Source of the DNA: an uncultured bacterium
Lineage (GTDB): Bacteria; Bacteroidota; Bacteroidia; Bacteroidales; UBA932
DNA: 64,000 nucleotides
NCBI GenBank assembly: GCA_949300025.1
Contig: CASGCS010000008.1
Coordinates: 62,001 to 126,000, forward strand
Direction: 5' to 3'
The translations under genes and the position numbers were made by a program. The notes under the pieces were generated by a model, which saw only the letters and a list, made by a program, of their open reading frames with translations, was not told where the DNA came from and searched no databases. Within the stretch, counting starts at the first letter, position 1; each line of letters starts with the position of its first letter. This document shows, piece after piece, positions 18,995-27,639 of the stretch.

Positions 18995-21900
18995 TCAAGG
19001 CAGATATACCGGAAGGGTGAACGAGAAGTTCGCACCGCCCAGATCAGACTTGCGATAGAAAATCGTTCCGCCGCTCTGTTCTATTATGTTGCGGCTTATG
19101 GCAAGTCCGAGCCCTGTACCTCCGGTCTTTGTTGTAAAGTTCGGCTTGAAGAGTTTGTCCAGATCCTCATCTTTAACTCCGGGGCCGTTGTCTTCGAAAG
19201 AGACGGTATAGTTCCCTCCCGCCTGCGTTATGGAGATTCTGATATATCCGCCGCCGCGGCTCTCCACAGCCTGCACCGCGTTAGAGAGCAGATTTACCAC
19301 AACTCTTATTATCTGCCCCTTGCGGGCATAAACATAACACTCATCAGATTCGCTGCTTATCAGTATCTTGATATTTTCGCGGTTGTCAAACAGAACCCGT
19401 TGCTCGAAAATTATCTCATGCAGGTTGAGTACGCTGCTCTCTTCGTAATAGAATTTGGCGAAACTTGAAAATTCCGAAGCCGTCTCTGAAAGAATATCTA
19501 TCTGCTCCAGAATGGAATCTGCAACCTGCTCGAACTTGTCCTCCCATCCCTGGATGTTTTTCTGTTTCAACCGTACAAGATACTGTATACTCAGGCGCAT
19601 TGGGGTAAGCGGATTCTTTATTTCATGGGCTATCTGGCGCGCCATTTCGCTCCAGGCCTGTTCCCTCTCGCTCTGTGTGAGGCGCTTCGTACTCTCTTCA
19701 AGATCGTCCACCATCTTGTTGTAGGCCTTGACAAGCACGCCCAGTTCATCATCCACGTCGTAGTCTACATGCTCCGCCTTGCGCGACACATCTACCGAGC
19801 GCATCTTGCGGCCTATCTCCTCTATCGGCCTTGAAATGGAGTTGGAAATGACTGTACCTGCAAAAATTGCGGCAAGCATCAGCAGAATATAGATGTTTAT
19901 GATTATGGCTATCATGGAGGTCAGGTTACCCCAGAGCGACGAAGTCTTTGTAAAATAGGGGATATTCACGTAGGCTATCAGATTTCCATCAGCATTGAAT
20001 ATGGGTGAGTAGAGCGAAATGTATGAAAGTTCTCCTATGGATTCTCTGTTTATTACATGACGCTTGTTTTCGGCCGTAAGCAGATAATAGGCGTCGGAAT
20101 CCATTCTCGACGAGAAGAGATTGCGCTTGAACAGTTCCGGCTGGGTTGAGCGGATAAGCCTCCCGTGAGGGTCATAAAGATTTATGTCGACCTGTGCATT
20201 CACCGCTATACGGTCCAGCATGTGGGAGAGGTCGAGTGTATTTATCTCTGTATAGTCCTGCTTGTATTTGCAATATTCCGAAATCGTGGATTGCGCCGTC
20301 TGAATCTTCTCCTCCATCTGCACGCGGCTCATCAGGTCATAATGCTTTACCGTAAACCAGATACTGCCCACTCCCAGACACAGCAGAGATATGACAAGCG
20401 AAATCGAGATAAAGTAGGTGAGCCTGCGCCTGAACCTGTTCCTCGGATGTCTGCTTTTCAATATCTTGTTGGAAAAATGTCTGTATCTCAAGAAGATGAA
20501 GAACATGGCCGAGAAAAAGAGCATCATGTATGAGAAGGAGATGAAAAAGTCGAATATGCTCTGCTTCTGGCGGCTTATGACTATTATGTTGTCGTCGGAG
20601 AGTTTGTTTACAAAGTGACGGTAATTGTCCTGCACAACCGTAAAGAAACCGTTTTCACGCTCCCTCTTGTTAAATGAGACAGGATAGTTGTAATCTCCCC
20701 CGTAAAGGACCAGGCGGTTGTTTACATATTTGGCATAGGAGTATTCTCCCGGTATTCTGAAATCGTTGGCGCGCTTGTAGTCGAAAAGCAGCGAGGTATA
20801 GCCTGATATGTCTTTCATATACCTCGAGTTCAGTTCTATGTACAGCGTGATGGGCCCTGTCTGGTCTTCATATGTAAAAATGCCCAGATAACTGATTCGC
20901 CCGCTGTGGTTGTTGAGGAAAAAGAAGAAATACTTGTCTGATATGTTGGTGCCGTAATTGATGACCTCCTGCTGGAAATGGTCGTTGCAATCTACCAGCC
21001 TCTGCCCGTCGTTGTAGACAAGCGACTCGTTGGGACGGCATACGGTAAGCGTTATCTCGTATTTCTGGCTCACACCATAAAAATAGAGTTCATCGAGCCT
21101 GTTTCTCAAAAGGGTAGGCATTGCGGGATTGTTCCGCATTGAAAGCATCTCCCTTATAAAGACATCGGACGAGAGTTTTCCCTCGATATTGGCAAGCTGC
21201 AGTTCAAGACTCAAGTCTCTCTCCACTGAAAGCCTGTTTGACCAGACCCTGCAGCGTGCCTGTTCCTTCTGATATCCCATGACCCCCATGACGACAACCG
21301 AATAAACCGATATGGCCGCGATATATGCCAGAAGATATTTGGTACCGAAGAGCGAATTCCTGCCAAAGCGGGGGGTAAACGGCATCGCAAGCTGAAGCGA
21401 AAGCAGAAGCGATATGAAAAGCAGCCCGTATGAGAGATAGCATAGGAAGGAATAGAAATCCATCTCTGTCAACCTGTATATTTCCAGCATCACGTTGGAA
21501 TTTTTCAGCAGCGACATGAAAGTATAATGGATGTAGAGAGAAAGCAGCACCGGAAGAAGGAAAACGGCAGTGTAAAGCAGCACCTTCCTAAAACCCGACA
21601 CCCTGTTTTTGCTTATGACTATCTTACTGCGCAGCAGATATATCCCGTAAACTGCCAGACATACGTAAAAATTGTTTATCAACAGATTGCCAAGCGAAGA
21701 GAAGAGCCATCCGCCGGAATATATGTTTGGCGAAAAGAGCGGCTCGGAAAATCTGAGATCGCTTGCAAAGATGAAAAGCAGGACCCTCAGCAGCGAAAGC
21801 GCGGCGACATATATCAGCAATGACTTGAACGATATGTTGTTCATGAAATAGGATATGAGGGCCAGCAGGACAAAGAGGAACGTAAGCCATTTAAAGATAT

Positions 21901-22627
21901 TGCCCACTCCGGCCTTCAGGGAATCCACCTCGTCGATAACGGTAAAAAGAAGATTGCCGTCCATGCCCTCCACCATTATGCCGTTGTCGAAGTTTATGGG
22001 CACTATCTCCAGTTCTCGCTTGACCTTCAGTTCCGGGTTTATCTCGTTTACCAGCACTGAATTGTCGGAGAGATACTCTGTCTTGACAAGCAGGCCGGCG
22101 ATAACTTTTGCCCGCTCCTTTTTATACACCTTTACAACATACCATGCAGAGCCAAGATTGACATACTGCTCCGAATCCGACAGATATGCCAGCGGCATAT
22201 TCCATATATTCTCGCTGTTCGCATAGCCGAGCGTATACCAGAGAGGGATGGCATCCACCTCGTCGTTGCTGATAGGGAACTGGTTTACCCAACACTGGAG
22301 CGTATCGGCGTTATACTTGTATATCACCATGTCTTCCGGAAAATCCTTTGGCTTGTACCACTGGTCCACCGGATTGTCGAGAGCCTCAAGGGCATACCTC
22401 TCCATCTGCTGTTCGCGGTTCTGGAGTCTCTTCTCCAGCCTGTCTACCTCACCCTCCACCGAGCCCTGGGTCGGAGTGACAAGCGAGGCTATCGCCAAGA
22501 AGAGTATGGCAACAGAGGAGGCCAGAAGAGTCCTGTAGCGTTTCAAAAAAGATACAGACGCCACATAATACCCGTTTAGCCGGGCTGTTTTCTCCTTAAA
22601 CCTGTTCTTCATGCCCATTCTGCTCAC
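18995..22627 (-). CDS. Large NtrY-like membrane sensor histidine kinase
   Basis: A 1210-residue inner-membrane kinase. The first membrane helix is near residues 30-50. An extracytoplasmic region (~55-230) is followed by a multi-span block (~235-460), a second extracytoplasmic region (~470-700), further helices near 710 and 745, a third sensor segment (~770-890), and a last helix near 905-930. HAMP follows at ~930-985. The dimerisation/phosphoacceptor box QIAHEIKNPLTP carries His1001, and the ATPase domain has NLLSNAVQA (N-box Asn1116), DNGPGV and GTGLGLAIS. It resembles NtrY. The GTG at 22627 overlaps rlmH by 4 bp; ATGs at 22618 and 22612 are alternatives. The nearest regulator is at 23618-24778. 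The ligand is unknown. Confidence 0.9.
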   Translation of the reverse strand: MSRMGMKNRFKEKTARLNGYYVASVSFLKRYRTLLASSVAILFLAIASLVTPTQGSVEGEVDRLEKRLQNREQQMERYALEALDNPVDQWYKPKDFPEDMVIYKYNADTLQCWVNQFPISNDEVDAIPLWYTLGYANSENIWNMPLAYLSDSEQYVNLGSAWYVVKVYKKERAKVIAGLLVKTEYLSDNSVLVNEINPELKVKRELEIVPINFDNGIMVEGMDGNLLFTVIDEVDSLKAGVGNIFKWLTFLFVLLALISYFMNNISFKSLLIYVAALSLLRVLLFIFASDLRFSEPLFSPNIYSGGWLFSSLGNLLINNFYVCLAVYGIYLLRSKIVISKNRVSGFRKVLLYTAVFLLPVLLSLYIHYTFMSLLKNSNVMLEIYRLTEMDFYSFLCYLSYGLLFISLLLSLQLAMPFTPRFGRNSLFGTKYLLAYIAAISVYSVVVMGVMGYQKEQARCRVWSNRLSVERDLSLELQLANIEGKLSSDVFIREMLSMRNNPAMPTLLRNRLDELYFYGVSQKYEITLTVCRPNESLVYNDGQRLVDCNDHFQQEVINYGTNISDKYFFFFLNNHSGRISYLGIFTYEDQTGPITLYIELNSRYMKDISGYTSLLFDYKRANDFRIPGEYSYAKYVNNRLVLYGGDYNYPVSFNKRERENGFFTVVQDNYRHFVNKLSDDNIIVISRQKQSIFDFFISFSYMMLFFSAMFFIFLRYRHFSNKILKSRHPRNRFRRRLTYFISISLVISLLCLGVGSIWFTVKHYDLMSRVQMEEKIQTAQSTISEYCKYKQDYTEINTLDLSHMLDRIAVNAQVDINLYDPHGRLIRSTQPELFKRNLFSSRMDSDAYYLLTAENKRHVINRESIGELSYISLYSPIFNADGNLIAYVNIPYFTKTSSLWGNLTSMIAIIINIYILLMLAAIFAGTVISNSISRPIEEIGRKMRSVDVSRKAEHVDYDVDDELGVLVKAYNKMVDDLEESTKRLTQSEREQAWSEMARQIAHEIKNPLTPMRLSIQYLVRLKQKNIQGWEDKFEQVADSILEQIDILSETASEFSSFAKFYYEESSVLNLHEIIFEQRVLFDNRENIKILISSESDECYVYARKGQIIRVVVNLLSNAVQAVESRGGGYIRISITQAGGNYTVSFEDNGPGVKDEDLDKLFKPNFTTKTGGTGLGLAISRNIIEQSGGTIFYRKSDLGGANFSFTLPVYLP

Positions 22628-23100
22628 TGATGGTGATACGGTTCTCCCTTGATGATGGTAAACGCCCTGTAAAGCTGCTCAATGAAGATGAGCCTTACCA
22701 TCTGGTGCGAAAATGTCATCCTTGAAAGGGAAATCATACCGTCAGCCCTTTTATATACTTTTTCTGAAAAGCCGTAGGCACCGCCTATGGCAAATGTAAT
22801 GTCTCTTCCCGGATTTACAACCATCTGTCTCTCCAGAAAGGCAGCCCACTGCACAGACGAATAGCTCTCACCTCTTTCATCGAGAAGCAGCAGCGCATCA
22901 TTCTGCCTTACCGCCTTGAGTATGGAATCGCCCTCTTTCTCCCTGAGCTGTTCAGATGAGAGCGAAGATGCGTTTTTTACATCTGGCAGCTCCACCATGC
23001 TGAACGGGATATAGAATCCGAGCCTCTTTCTGTAAATCGCGATTCCGTCATTTATATAGGGAAAAGCAGTCTTTCCCACAAGGAGTAAAGTCAGTTTCAT
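22624..23100 (-). CDS. rlmH: 23S rRNA pseudouridine-1915 N3-methyltransferase RlmH
   Basis: A 158-residue SPOUT methyltransferase that methylates the pseudouridine at position 1915 (E. coli numbering) in helix 69 of 23S rRNA. The SAM-binding knot is visible in LLLDERGESYSS, ITFAIGGAYGFSEKV and SRMTFSHQMVRLIFIEQLYRA, ending in the typical GEPYHH. The ATG at 23100 gives MKLTLLLVGKT, the normal family start. The frame stays open further upstream only as the antisense of the DUF4783 gene. The stop overlaps the kinase start by 4 bp. Confidence 0.96.
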   Translation of the reverse strand: MKLTLLLVGKTAFPYINDGIAIYRKRLGFYIPFSMVELPDVKNASSLSSEQLREKEGDSILKAVRQNDALLLLDERGESYSSVQWAAFLERQMVVNPGRDITFAIGGAYGFSEKVYKRADGMISLSRMTFSHQMVRLIFIEQLYRAFTIIKGEPYHHQ

Positions 23101-23144
23101 TTTCACACTGTTCCGGAGAGCCGCCCGCCTTGAGACGGCCTTTG

Positions 23145-23152
23145 CAAAAATA
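23145..23152 (-). promoter_or_regulatory. Putative -7 element of the rlmH-kinase operon
   Basis: The minus strand reads TATTTTTG, 44 bp before the rlmH ATG, in the 97-bp divergent gap with the DUF4783 gene. No TTTG -33 box is seen at the usual distance, so this is tentative. Confidence 0.35.
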
Positions 23153-23197
23153 ACAATAAATGGGAAACATGGCTTGATTTTTGTTAAAAAAGAGTGC

Positions 23198-23599
23198 ATG
23201 AAACAGATAATCCTTATACTTGTTGCTTTTACCCTGTCGTTCCAGGCATTTTCGAAAGAACAGGAGAGCGATGTCTTTGTTCCGATAGAAAAATATATCA
23301 GGCTTGGAGACCATGAAAGCCTTGCGGTGTGGTTCGCCAACAACCTCGAACTCGACATCATGGGCAACATAAACGACTGCAGCAAATTGCAGGCGACACA
23401 GATAATCAAGGATTTCTTTGTGACCTATAAACCGTCTGACTTCAACATAATACACAAGAGCGGCAAGGCCCCCATGAAATATGCCATAGGCAGCCTCAAG
23501 GCCGGAGGTGAAAGTTTCAGGGTCACCCTCTTTGTAAAAATACAGCCGGGAGGCAATCAGATTCAGCAACTGCGTATAGAACGCGATTCCAGACCCTGA
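23198..23599 (+). CDS. DUF4783 family secreted protein
   Basis: A 133-residue exported protein with a signal peptide (MKQIILILVAFTLSFQAFS, cleavage near residue 20). The mature part has the fold pattern of DUF4783: IEKYIRLGDHESLAVWFA, then ATQIIKDFFVTYKPSDFNIIHKSG, then a KYAIGSLKAGGESFRVTLFVK strand pair. The family looks like a small NTF2-like fold restricted largely to Bacteroidota; no activity is known to me. The ATG at 23198 is chosen because it begins the signal peptide. It is a single-gene unit, divergent from rlmH and convergent with the response regulator. Confidence 0.8.
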   Translation: MKQIILILVAFTLSFQAFSKEQESDVFVPIEKYIRLGDHESLAVWFANNLELDIMGNINDCSKLQATQIIKDFFVTYKPSDFNIIHKSGKAPMKYAIGSLKAGGESFRVTLFVKIQPGGNQIQQLRIERDSRP

Positions 23600-23617
23600 T
23601 TCTAAAGGGCATTGCTC

Positions 23618-24778
23618 CTATAGATTGGGAGTAGCGTAAGTGAGTACGTCCTCTCTGGTAATCGTAGGGCCTCCGAGAATGAGCAGCCTCTCTGTAACGT
23701 TTCTCAATTCGCGTATGTTTCCTGTCCAGTTATGGTTCTGCAGTTCGGCGACAGCATCGTCGGCAATCTGGCGTTCCGGCATGCCGTTCTCCTCACATAT
23801 TGCAGAGATAAAGTGTTTTACAAGCACGGGAATATCCTCAATCCTGTCTTTGAGAGGCGGAACGTGGATTATGATTACGCTAAGCCTGTGGTAAAGGTCC
23901 TCCCTGAAATTTCCCTTTTCAATCTCCTCAAGCAGATTCTTGTTGGTAGCGGCAACCACTCGTACGTTCACCCGTATATCTTTGTCGCTTCCCACCCTTG
24001 TAAGTTTGTTCTCCTGCAGGACCCTCAGAACCTTTGCCTGTGCTGCAAGGCTCATGTCGCCTATTTCGTCCAGGAAGAGAGTGCCGCCGTCTGCCTGCTC
24101 GAACTTTCCCTTATGCTGCTTGATAGCCGAGGTAAACGCTCCCTTTTCATGTCCGAAAAGTTCGCTCTCTATAAGTTCTCCGGGAATTGCGGCGCAGTTC
24201 ACCTCGATAAAAGGCATGGAACTCCTGTTGCTTTTTTCATGAAGCCACCTTGCTACAAGTTCTTTTCCAGTACCGTTCGAACCGGTAATCAACACTCGCG
24301 CATCTGTTGCCGCCACCCTGTCTATCATCTCCTTTATCTTTTTTATGGCAGGGGATTCGCCGATTATCTCCTGCACGCCGCTCACCTTGCGCTTGAGCAC
24401 TTTTGTCTCCTTTATGAGCGAAGTCTTGTCTGTCGCGTTTTTGAGAGTTATGAATATGCGGTTCAAATCCAGCGGCTTCTGAATAAAATCGAACGCACCC
24501 TTCTTTATGCATTCCACTGCGGTGTCAATTGTACCGTGACCCGAAATCATCACCACGGAAGAATCCATTCCGCTTTCGACTATCTTTTCAAGAACCTCCA
24601 CGCCATCCATTTCAGGCATTTTTATGTCGCAGAATATTACGTCGAAATTTCCGCCATGCGCCATTTCCAGCCCCTCTTTTCCGCTTGCGGCGAGCGAGAC
24701 CTCATGATTTTCGAACTCGAGTATCTCCTTCATTGTGTTTCTGATACTCTTTTCATCGTCTATTACAAGAACTTTCAT
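23618..24778 (-). CDS. NtrC-like sigma-54 activator without a DNA-binding domain
   Basis: A 386-residue response regulator. The receiver domain (1-120) has the acceptor Asp51 in FCDIKMPEMDG. The sigma-54 AAA+ domain (~135-370) has Walker A GSNGTGKE (166-173), the sigma-54 contact loop GAFTSA (213-218), Walker B GGTLFLDEIGD and NWTGNIRELRN. The protein stops 16 residues after the AAA+ domain (ITREDVLTYATPNL), so the C-terminal Fis-type helix-turn-helix is missing. It presumably activates sigma-54 promoters from solution or via a partner. It is 5 bp after ppx in a cmk-ppx-regulator operon. The likely partner kinase is the NtrY-like protein at 18995-22627. Confidence 0.93.
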   Translation of the reverse strand: MKVLVIDDEKSIRNTMKEILEFENHEVSLAASGKEGLEMAHGGNFDVIFCDIKMPEMDGVEVLEKIVESGMDSSVVMISGHGTIDTAVECIKKGAFDFIQKPLDLNRIFITLKNATDKTSLIKETKVLKRKVSGVQEIIGESPAIKKIKEMIDRVAATDARVLITGSNGTGKELVARWLHEKSNRSSMPFIEVNCAAIPGELIESELFGHEKGAFTSAIKQHKGKFEQADGGTLFLDEIGDMSLAAQAKVLRVLQENKLTRVGSDKDIRVNVRVVAATNKNLLEEIEKGNFREDLYHRLSVIIIHVPPLKDRIEDIPVLVKHFISAICEENGMPERQIADDAVAELQNHNWTGNIRELRNVTERLLILGGPTITREDVLTYATPNL

Positions 24779-24783
24779 ATCTA

Positions 24784-25728
24784 TTATACGATTTTTTCAT
24801 TTTTAAGCCAGTTGTCGTAACATATTGCCATCGCCCCCTCCTTCAGGGAATAGGAAGACTGGCAGATGATACCGGGATTCACTCTGTCCAAAACCAGTTT
24901 GGTAAAGAGCGATGCCAGTACTATATAGTCCACCCTTATCGGTGACATTCCAGGCATCGAGAGCCGTTGTTGCGAATTTGATGCCAACAGCGTCTTGTGG
25001 AGAGAGTCCAACTTCTCCTTTTCCAAAATTCTATACGGTTGCTCCGGCGAAAGATTGAAATAGAGCAAATCCCTGAATGTGTCGAACGAGCCCGAAGAAC
25101 CCACGAAAAGCGCCGGAGAATATTTTTCCACCTCTCTCCACAAAGGCTCCAACTGCCCGTTGCAATACTCGGTGAAGGAAGATGCAATATGGTCCGGAAG
25201 AGGGTCTGTATAGTCGAACATTTCCCTCATACGGGCCATGCCGATAGGGAAACTGCGTTTCCAGAGTATCTTCCTGCCGTCGGAAATCACAAACTCATTG
25301 CTTCCGCCGCCTATATCGAGCATCAGGATATTTCCGCCTGTCTTCAACTCTTCCGGCAGACTTTCCATTATTCCCCTGAAGATAAAACCGGCCTCGCGGT
25401 CACCGGAAATTACGTTTATCTCTATTCCAAACTTCTTGTTCATACAGGCGGCAAAGTCACGGCCGTTCCTTGCATCGCGCACGGCGGAAGTCGCATAAGG
25501 CAACACCAAGTCAGCCCCTCCGGAATCCTGTATCCGCGCCATTATGGCAGAAAGAGCATCCGATGCCGTATCAAACGCCTTTTCAGATATATAGCCGTCC
25601 GACAGGCCTCCGGCTCCCAGCCTTGCAGCCCGCTTGAATTCGCATAACACCCTGCATCCATCCTTTTCAAACATGCAGAGAAGCAGGTTGAACACATTCG
25701 TACCGAGATCCAATACGGCTACTTTCAT
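24784..25728 (-). CDS. Ppx/GppA family phosphatase
   Basis: A 314-residue ASKHA-fold enzyme of the exopolyphosphatase / pppGpp phosphohydrolase family. The first phosphate loop is AVLDLGTNVFNLLL, and the second, with the conserved Glu, is MLDIGGGSNEFVI; PYATSAVRDARNG and VGSSGSFDTF are also typical. It is the short two-domain form, lacking the C-terminal HD-like domains of E. coli Ppx. Whether it cleaves polyphosphate or pppGpp cannot be told from sequence. It sits between cmk (3 bp) and the sigma-54 regulator (5 bp). Confidence 0.92.
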   Translation of the reverse strand: MKVAVLDLGTNVFNLLLCMFEKDGCRVLCEFKRAARLGAGGLSDGYISEKAFDTASDALSAIMARIQDSGGADLVLPYATSAVRDARNGRDFAACMNKKFGIEINVISGDREAGFIFRGIMESLPEELKTGGNILMLDIGGGSNEFVISDGRKILWKRSFPIGMARMREMFDYTDPLPDHIASSFTEYCNGQLEPLWREVEKYSPALFVGSSGSFDTFRDLLYFNLSPEQPYRILEKEKLDSLHKTLLASNSQQRLSMPGMSPIRVDYIVLASLFTKLVLDRVNPGIICQSSYSLKEGAMAICYDNWLKNEKIV

Positions 25729-25731
25729 CTG

Positions 25732-26442
25732 TCAAACTGTTATGTCGATTCCGAATCTGACTTTAAGGATCTCCCTGAGCCAGTCCAGCTGGTCATTCAC
25801 ACTCATGTTGCTGTTATCCAGAAGCAGCGCATCCTCCGCCTTTACAAGAGGGGCCACAGCACGGTGCTCGTCCATATAGTCGCGCTTCTTGAGATTTTCA
25901 AGCACCTGCTCGAAACTCTCCCGGCCTCCGTTCTGCACTATCTCCTTGAACCTGCGCTCAGCCCTTACTCTGGCCGAAGCCACCATGAAAATCTTCAGTT
26001 CGGCATCGGGAAAGACAGCAGTACCGATGTCGCGCCCGTCCATGACAACGCCGCGCTCCTTGCCGTAACGCTTGAGTATTCTGTCTACATACTCCCTTAC
26101 AAATGGCAGCGCCGCAATCTGGCTCACCTTTTCCGATATTTCCATTTTCCTAATGTTCTTCTCCACATTTACACCGTTGAGACAGATATGGCAGGAACCG
26201 TCTTCACTTGAAGTTTCAAAAGCAAGGGTTATGGCTCCGAGCGTTCCGGCAAGCCATTCGGCATTTATATAACGGCTGTTGTCTATAAAGCCGTTCGTAT
26301 ATGCAAAATAGGTTATTGCCCTGTAAATGGCTCCAGTATCTATATAGACATAGCCCAGTTTCTTTGCAACCAGTCTGGCGAATGTGCTCTTGCCGGTGGA
26401 AGAATAACCGTCTATCGCCACTATTATTTTCTTGTTTTCCAT
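25732..26442 (-). CDS. cmk: Cytidylate kinase
   Basis: A 236-residue (d)CMP kinase, making CDP/dCDP. The P-loop is AIDGYSSTGKSTFARLVA (about 10-27), followed by YVYIDTGAIYRAITY (substrate region), VVMDGRDIGTAVFPDAELKIF and ARVRAERRFKEI (lid). Length is normal for the family. It leads the cmk-ppx-regulator operon and is divergent from ispH across 49 bp. Confidence 0.96.
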   Translation of the reverse strand: MENKKIIVAIDGYSSTGKSTFARLVAKKLGYVYIDTGAIYRAITYFAYTNGFIDNSRYINAEWLAGTLGAITLAFETSSEDGSCHICLNGVNVEKNIRKMEISEKVSQIAALPFVREYVDRILKRYGKERGVVMDGRDIGTAVFPDAELKIFMVASARVRAERRFKEIVQNGGRESFEQVLENLKKRDYMDEHRAVAPLVKAEDALLLDNSNMSVNDQLDWLREILKVRFGIDITV

Positions 26443-26464
26443 AGTGGCAAAAGTACAAAAAAGT

Positions 26465-26472
26465 TATCTTTG
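26465..26472 (+). promoter_or_regulatory. Putative -7 element of ispH
   Basis: TATCTTTG matches TAnnTTTG and is 19 bp before the ispH ATG. The gap to cmk is only 49 bp, and a -33 TTTG is not seen. A minus-strand TACTTTTG at 26448-26455, 5 bp before the cmk ATG, could serve cmk only as an almost leaderless transcript. Confidence 0.45.
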
Positions 26473-26491
26473 CGCCTAACCTATTTGCAAG

Positions 26492-27376
26492 ATGAGACTG
26501 AAGGTGGAAATAGATTCGCGCTCCGGCTTCTGCAACGGAGTGATAAGGGCGGTGAAGGAGGCCGAGGAAAACCTTGAGAAGAGGCGTCCGCTCTATTCTC
26601 TGGGAGCAATCGTACACAACAATTCAGAGTTGCAGAGACTTCAGGAGCAGGGGCTGGAAATCATAGACATGGAGCGGATGCGCAACATGAATGGAGGCAC
26701 TGTGCTCATCAGGGCTCACGGAGAGCCCCCTTCAACCTATCTTCTGGCAAGAGAGCGCGGCATAACCCTGATAGACTGTACATGTCCGGTTGTACTGAAA
26801 CTGCAGGAGAGAATCAGAAACACCTATAAAGATATTCTGCAAAGCGGCAGCGGAGGCCAGATTGTAATTTTCGGAAAAGAGAACCATGCAGAGGTGAACG
26901 GGCTTGTAGGCCAGGTGGAATCCAATGCCGTTGTTGCAGACATCCTCCCCGGAGGAAAAATCAAGGGACTGGAGAAAATAGATTTTTCCCGTCCGGTATA
27001 TATCTTTTCACAGACCACGAAAGACCCGCAGGAGTATGAGAGCGTATGCGGCGCCATACGGGAAAAGATGGAAGAGAAAAACTCTCTTTTCGTTTTTGAC
27101 ACTATATGCCGGCAGGTTGCCGGCCGTCACGCGAATCTTGCCCGTTTTGCCAGAAGCCATGACTTCATCCTCTTTGTAAGCGGGCCCGACAGTTCAAACG
27201 GCAAGGTACTCTACGAACTGTGCAAGAGTGTAAACAAAAATTCGTATCATATTCAGGATGTGAGTGAAATAGACGCATCGCTCTTTTACGACGGTGCCTC
27301 GGCAGGAATATGCGGAGCTACGTCCACACCCAAGTGGCAACTTGAAAAGGTTGCGGAATATCTCGGCAGATTATAA
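26492..27376 (+). CDS. ispH: 4-hydroxy-3-methylbut-2-enyl diphosphate reductase
   Basis: A 294-residue IspH, the last enzyme of the MEP isoprenoid pathway, giving IPP and DMAPP. The three iron-sulfur cysteines are Cys14 (SGFCNGV), Cys98 (DCTCPVV) and Cys206 (DTICRQV). The proton-donor Glu of the family falls in GKENHAEVNGLVGQ, and RAHGEPP carries the conserved His. Length is slightly short of E. coli IspH (316). It stands alone: divergent from cmk and followed by an 821-bp non-coding island. Confidence 0.96.
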   Translation: MRLKVEIDSRSGFCNGVIRAVKEAEENLEKRRPLYSLGAIVHNNSELQRLQEQGLEIIDMERMRNMNGGTVLIRAHGEPPSTYLLARERGITLIDCTCPVVLKLQERIRNTYKDILQSGSGGQIVIFGKENHAEVNGLVGQVESNAVVADILPGGKIKGLEKIDFSRPVYIFSQTTKDPQEYESVCGAIREKMEEKNSLFVFDTICRQVAGRHANLARFARSHDFILFVSGPDSSNGKVLYELCKSVNKNSYHIQDVSEIDASLFYDGASAGICGATSTPKWQLEKVAEYLGRL

Positions 27377-27391
27377 ATTATGCGCTTTTTT

Positions 27392-27439
27392 ATATATTCG
27401 GCGGCGCTCCGCTTGCCGCATATACTGTTCACGCCTCGA
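27392..27439 (+). repeat. Outer repeat copy 1 (TATATTCGGC...ACTGTTCACGCCTCG)
   Basis: It starts 16 bp after the ispH stop codon. Its first half matches the 75-bp repeat at 27840, including the hairpin core CGGCGGCGCTCCGCTTGCCG. Its last 15 bp, ACTGTTCACGCCTCG, match the diverged copy at 27915-27956 instead of the tandem copies. Copies 1 and 4 therefore bracket the whole repeat block like long direct repeats. Confidence 0.8.
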
Positions 27440-27440
27440 G

Positions 27441-27467
27441 GGTATCAAAAGCAAACTTTTGAATACC
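27441..27467. repeat. Hairpin, 11 bp stem with one bulge
   Basis: GGTATCAAAAG (27441-27451) pairs with CTTTTGAATACC (27456-27467) around a CAAA loop, leaving one A unpaired. It has no T-run, so it is not an obvious terminator for ispH. Confidence 0.65.
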
Positions 27468-27504
27468 ATTGCGCGCCTTTCTTCGAAAGACTTCTTTAAC
27501 CCCC

Positions 27505-27578
27505 GCAGCCCGTAGTCTGCACCCCATGAAGGGGGTATCGTGGTCCCTTCGGGACTTTGCAATACAATAACGGGCTGC
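27505..27578. ncRNA. Candidate structured RNA: three-way-junction-like fold
   Basis: GCAGCCCGT (27505-27513) is exactly complementary to ACGGGCTGC (27570-27578), a 9-bp closing helix. Inside lie two hairpins: ACCCC/GGGGT (27521-27536, 6-nt loop) and GTCCC/GGGAC (27543-27555, 3-nt loop). The arrangement resembles a small structured RNA, but the DNA is equally compatible with either strand and no good promoter is seen next to it. It could instead be part of a structured dispersed repeat. I have only paired bases by eye; no energy or covariation was computed. Confidence 0.35.
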
Positions 27579-27639
27579 TGGTTTCCCTGTTTGGAGATAT
27601 TGGCTCATGCGGCGCATAACTGTTATCCGTATTTTTGCC

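Noticed and set aside
23101..23409. N-terminal extension of rlmH to 23409
   Set aside because: It would add 103 residues unknown in RlmH and is simply the antisense of the DUF4783 gene; MKLTLLLVGKT at 23100 is the normal start.
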